Shown here: positions 63,387 to 64,000 of the stretch, one piece after another | How the letters are laid out: the number at the start of each line of letters is the position of its first letter | Position numbering within the stretch: position 1 is the first letter of the stretch | Assembly: GCA_947589245.1 (NCBI GenBank) | Contig: CANQBD010000003.1 | Coordinates: 1-64,000 of the forward strand | DNA: 64,000 nt | Origin: an uncultured Anaeroplasmataceae bacterium | GTDB lineage: Bacteria; Bacillota_I; Bacilli_A; Acholeplasmatales; Anaeroplasmataceae | Reading direction: 5' to 3' | Position numbers and translations under genes: made by a program | Notes under the pieces: model-generated | Database searches by the model: none | Seen by the model: only the letters and a program-made list of their open reading frames with translations | Told to the model about the DNA's origin: nothing

Positions 63387-63866
63387 TCATCTATCAGTAT
63401 TAATTATTTGAGATTTTATAAACGGATTAAACCCAGTAGAACACTCTCCATTTTTTAATTCCCCTTGTTCTACGCCATAATCACAATATGAACATACATA
63501 GAAGTTTGTAGTATTAAGCATAACCATATTACTATCAGCAATTGAAACTAATGGCACACTATTATTTCCAATTTTTATTTTACTTCAGTTATCTTCTAAG
63601 GATAACTTTCAAATAATGCTTCAGTTCTAAATGTTTTTTCTGGTTTAATTAAAGTAGGCTTTTTTTGCCATCCGTAACAAAACCGAATTCTAGTATAATG
63701 AAAGTTTTCACATCAATTAGGCTAGATACTGTACCACATTGATTGCATTTGCCCATATTTTTTTGTTTCTGTTCTAACTCTAAATCTTCATGACTAATTT
63801 TTAGATTATTCGTTTTATAAGAAGTGCAAATTAAATAGTCATATTTTTTCCATGAGGTTGACCAAT
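63387..63866 (-). pseudogene. Decayed C-terminal fragment, probably helicase-associated DUF1998-like
   Basis: Three reading frames in sequence give one continuous-looking protein end: WKKYDYLICTSYKTN...KCNQCGTVS...FIILEFGFVTDG, a frameshift at a run of seven Ts (63660-63666), KPTLIKPEKTFRTEALFESYP then a stop, and a third frame KIGNNSVPLVSIADSN...FYVCSYCDYGVEQG ending in TGA. Paired zinc cysteines (CNQCG and CSYC) and the I.EFGF..D pattern recall the DUF1998 end of MrfA- or DrmB-type helicase-related proteins. The 5' part is missing and the remnant begins right after a terminator. It is a disrupted gene; the family assignment is tentative. Confidence 0.65.
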
Positions 63867-63867
63867 T

Positions 63868-63892
63868 AAAAAAGGTGCTACTTGCTAGCACC
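63868..63892 (-). terminator. Terminator, copy A of the island-flanking repeat
   Basis: GGTGCTA, loop GCAAG, TAGCACC then six Ts on the minus strand, immediately after the stop of the partial gene at the window end. Confidence 0.88.
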
Positions 63893-63897
63893 TCATT

Positions 63898-64000
63898 TTA
63901 GTGTTGAATTAAAATAGCTGTTCCATTAGTAATATAAATCATCTTTAAAGCATCTAAATCAAAATCATCGGCATAAATTATTAAACGCTTGTCTAAAGTG
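63898..64000 (-). CDS. 3' end of a gene cut by the window edge
   Basis: The last 33 or so codons of a minus-strand gene (TLDKRLIIYADDFDLDALKM, then ITNGTAILIQH and TAA), followed at once by a strong terminator. I do not recognise the product from this tail. Confidence 0.6.
   Translation of the reverse strand, partial: TLDKRLIIYADDFDLDALKMIYITNGTAILIQH

Overview
The window is strongly AT-rich, densely coded DNA from a low-GC Gram-positive bacterium. Short gaps, gene overlaps, AAGGAGG-type ribosome binding sites, near-consensus TTGACA/TATAAT promoters and U-tracted hairpin terminators all point to Bacillota. TGG is the tryptophan codon, and TGA closes several genes (DegV, potB, one flippase, two lipoproteins), so the standard bacterial code applies and this is not a code-4 mollicute. 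BspA-type leucine-rich lipoproteins, PotABCD, an FMN-riboswitch-controlled RibU, xylAB and Prp-processed L27 together suggest an uncultured, host-associated (probably gut) Bacilli lineage near Erysipelotrichales/RF39-type groups. That placement is inference. Nearly all genes lie on the minus strand.

Layout in coordinate order: 0.1-9 kb holds a lipid-flippase-like membrane protein, DegV, a small LRR membrane protein, a heterodimeric ABC exporter, and an RluA/metallophosphoesterase/QueH RNA-modification cluster. 9-14 kb holds a GH4 glycosidase with two flavoproteins, a Nudix hydrolase and a tRNA-Gln/tRNA-Thr pair. 14-22 kb is housekeeping: enolase, RibU under an FMN riboswitch, phosphoglycerate mutase, glycerol kinase, DUF1294, Obg, L27, Prp and L21. 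22.4-37.8 kb is a surface locus of six lipoproteins built from CotH kinase, BspA-type LRR, InlB-type, glycine-rich and Cys/His repeat modules. At 38-40 kb, transcribed divergently from it, are a LytTR response regulator and an AgrC-like sensor kinase. 40-49 kb holds a MacB/FtsX-like ABC transporter, an HD-domain protein, and a poorly characterised cluster (unknown 157-aa protein, DUF697 protein, leaderless pectinesterase, unknown 776-aa membrane protein, GNAT). 49-54 kb is potABCD for polyamine uptake. 54-57 kb holds a GT8 glycosyltransferase, a second flippase-like protein and a PlsC-like acyltransferase. 57-61 kb is a serine acetyltransferase/xylB/xylA/esterase operon. 61-64 kb is a small defence-like island: an AAA ATPase with an RloB partner, a decayed fragment that looks like the C-terminus of a helicase-type gene, and the 3' end of one more gene.

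The most interesting signal is a near-identical TGTAAA-N15-TGTAAA direct repeat (21-bp period) in the divergent region between the LytTR system and its neighbouring lipoprotein operon, and again 6 bp upstream of the promoter of the second lipoprotein operon 6 kb away. I propose it as the LytTR operator that makes the surface locus one regulon. The second is the ATPase-RloB island, bounded by two copies of one terminator whose loop is inverted between copies and carrying an eroded gene.
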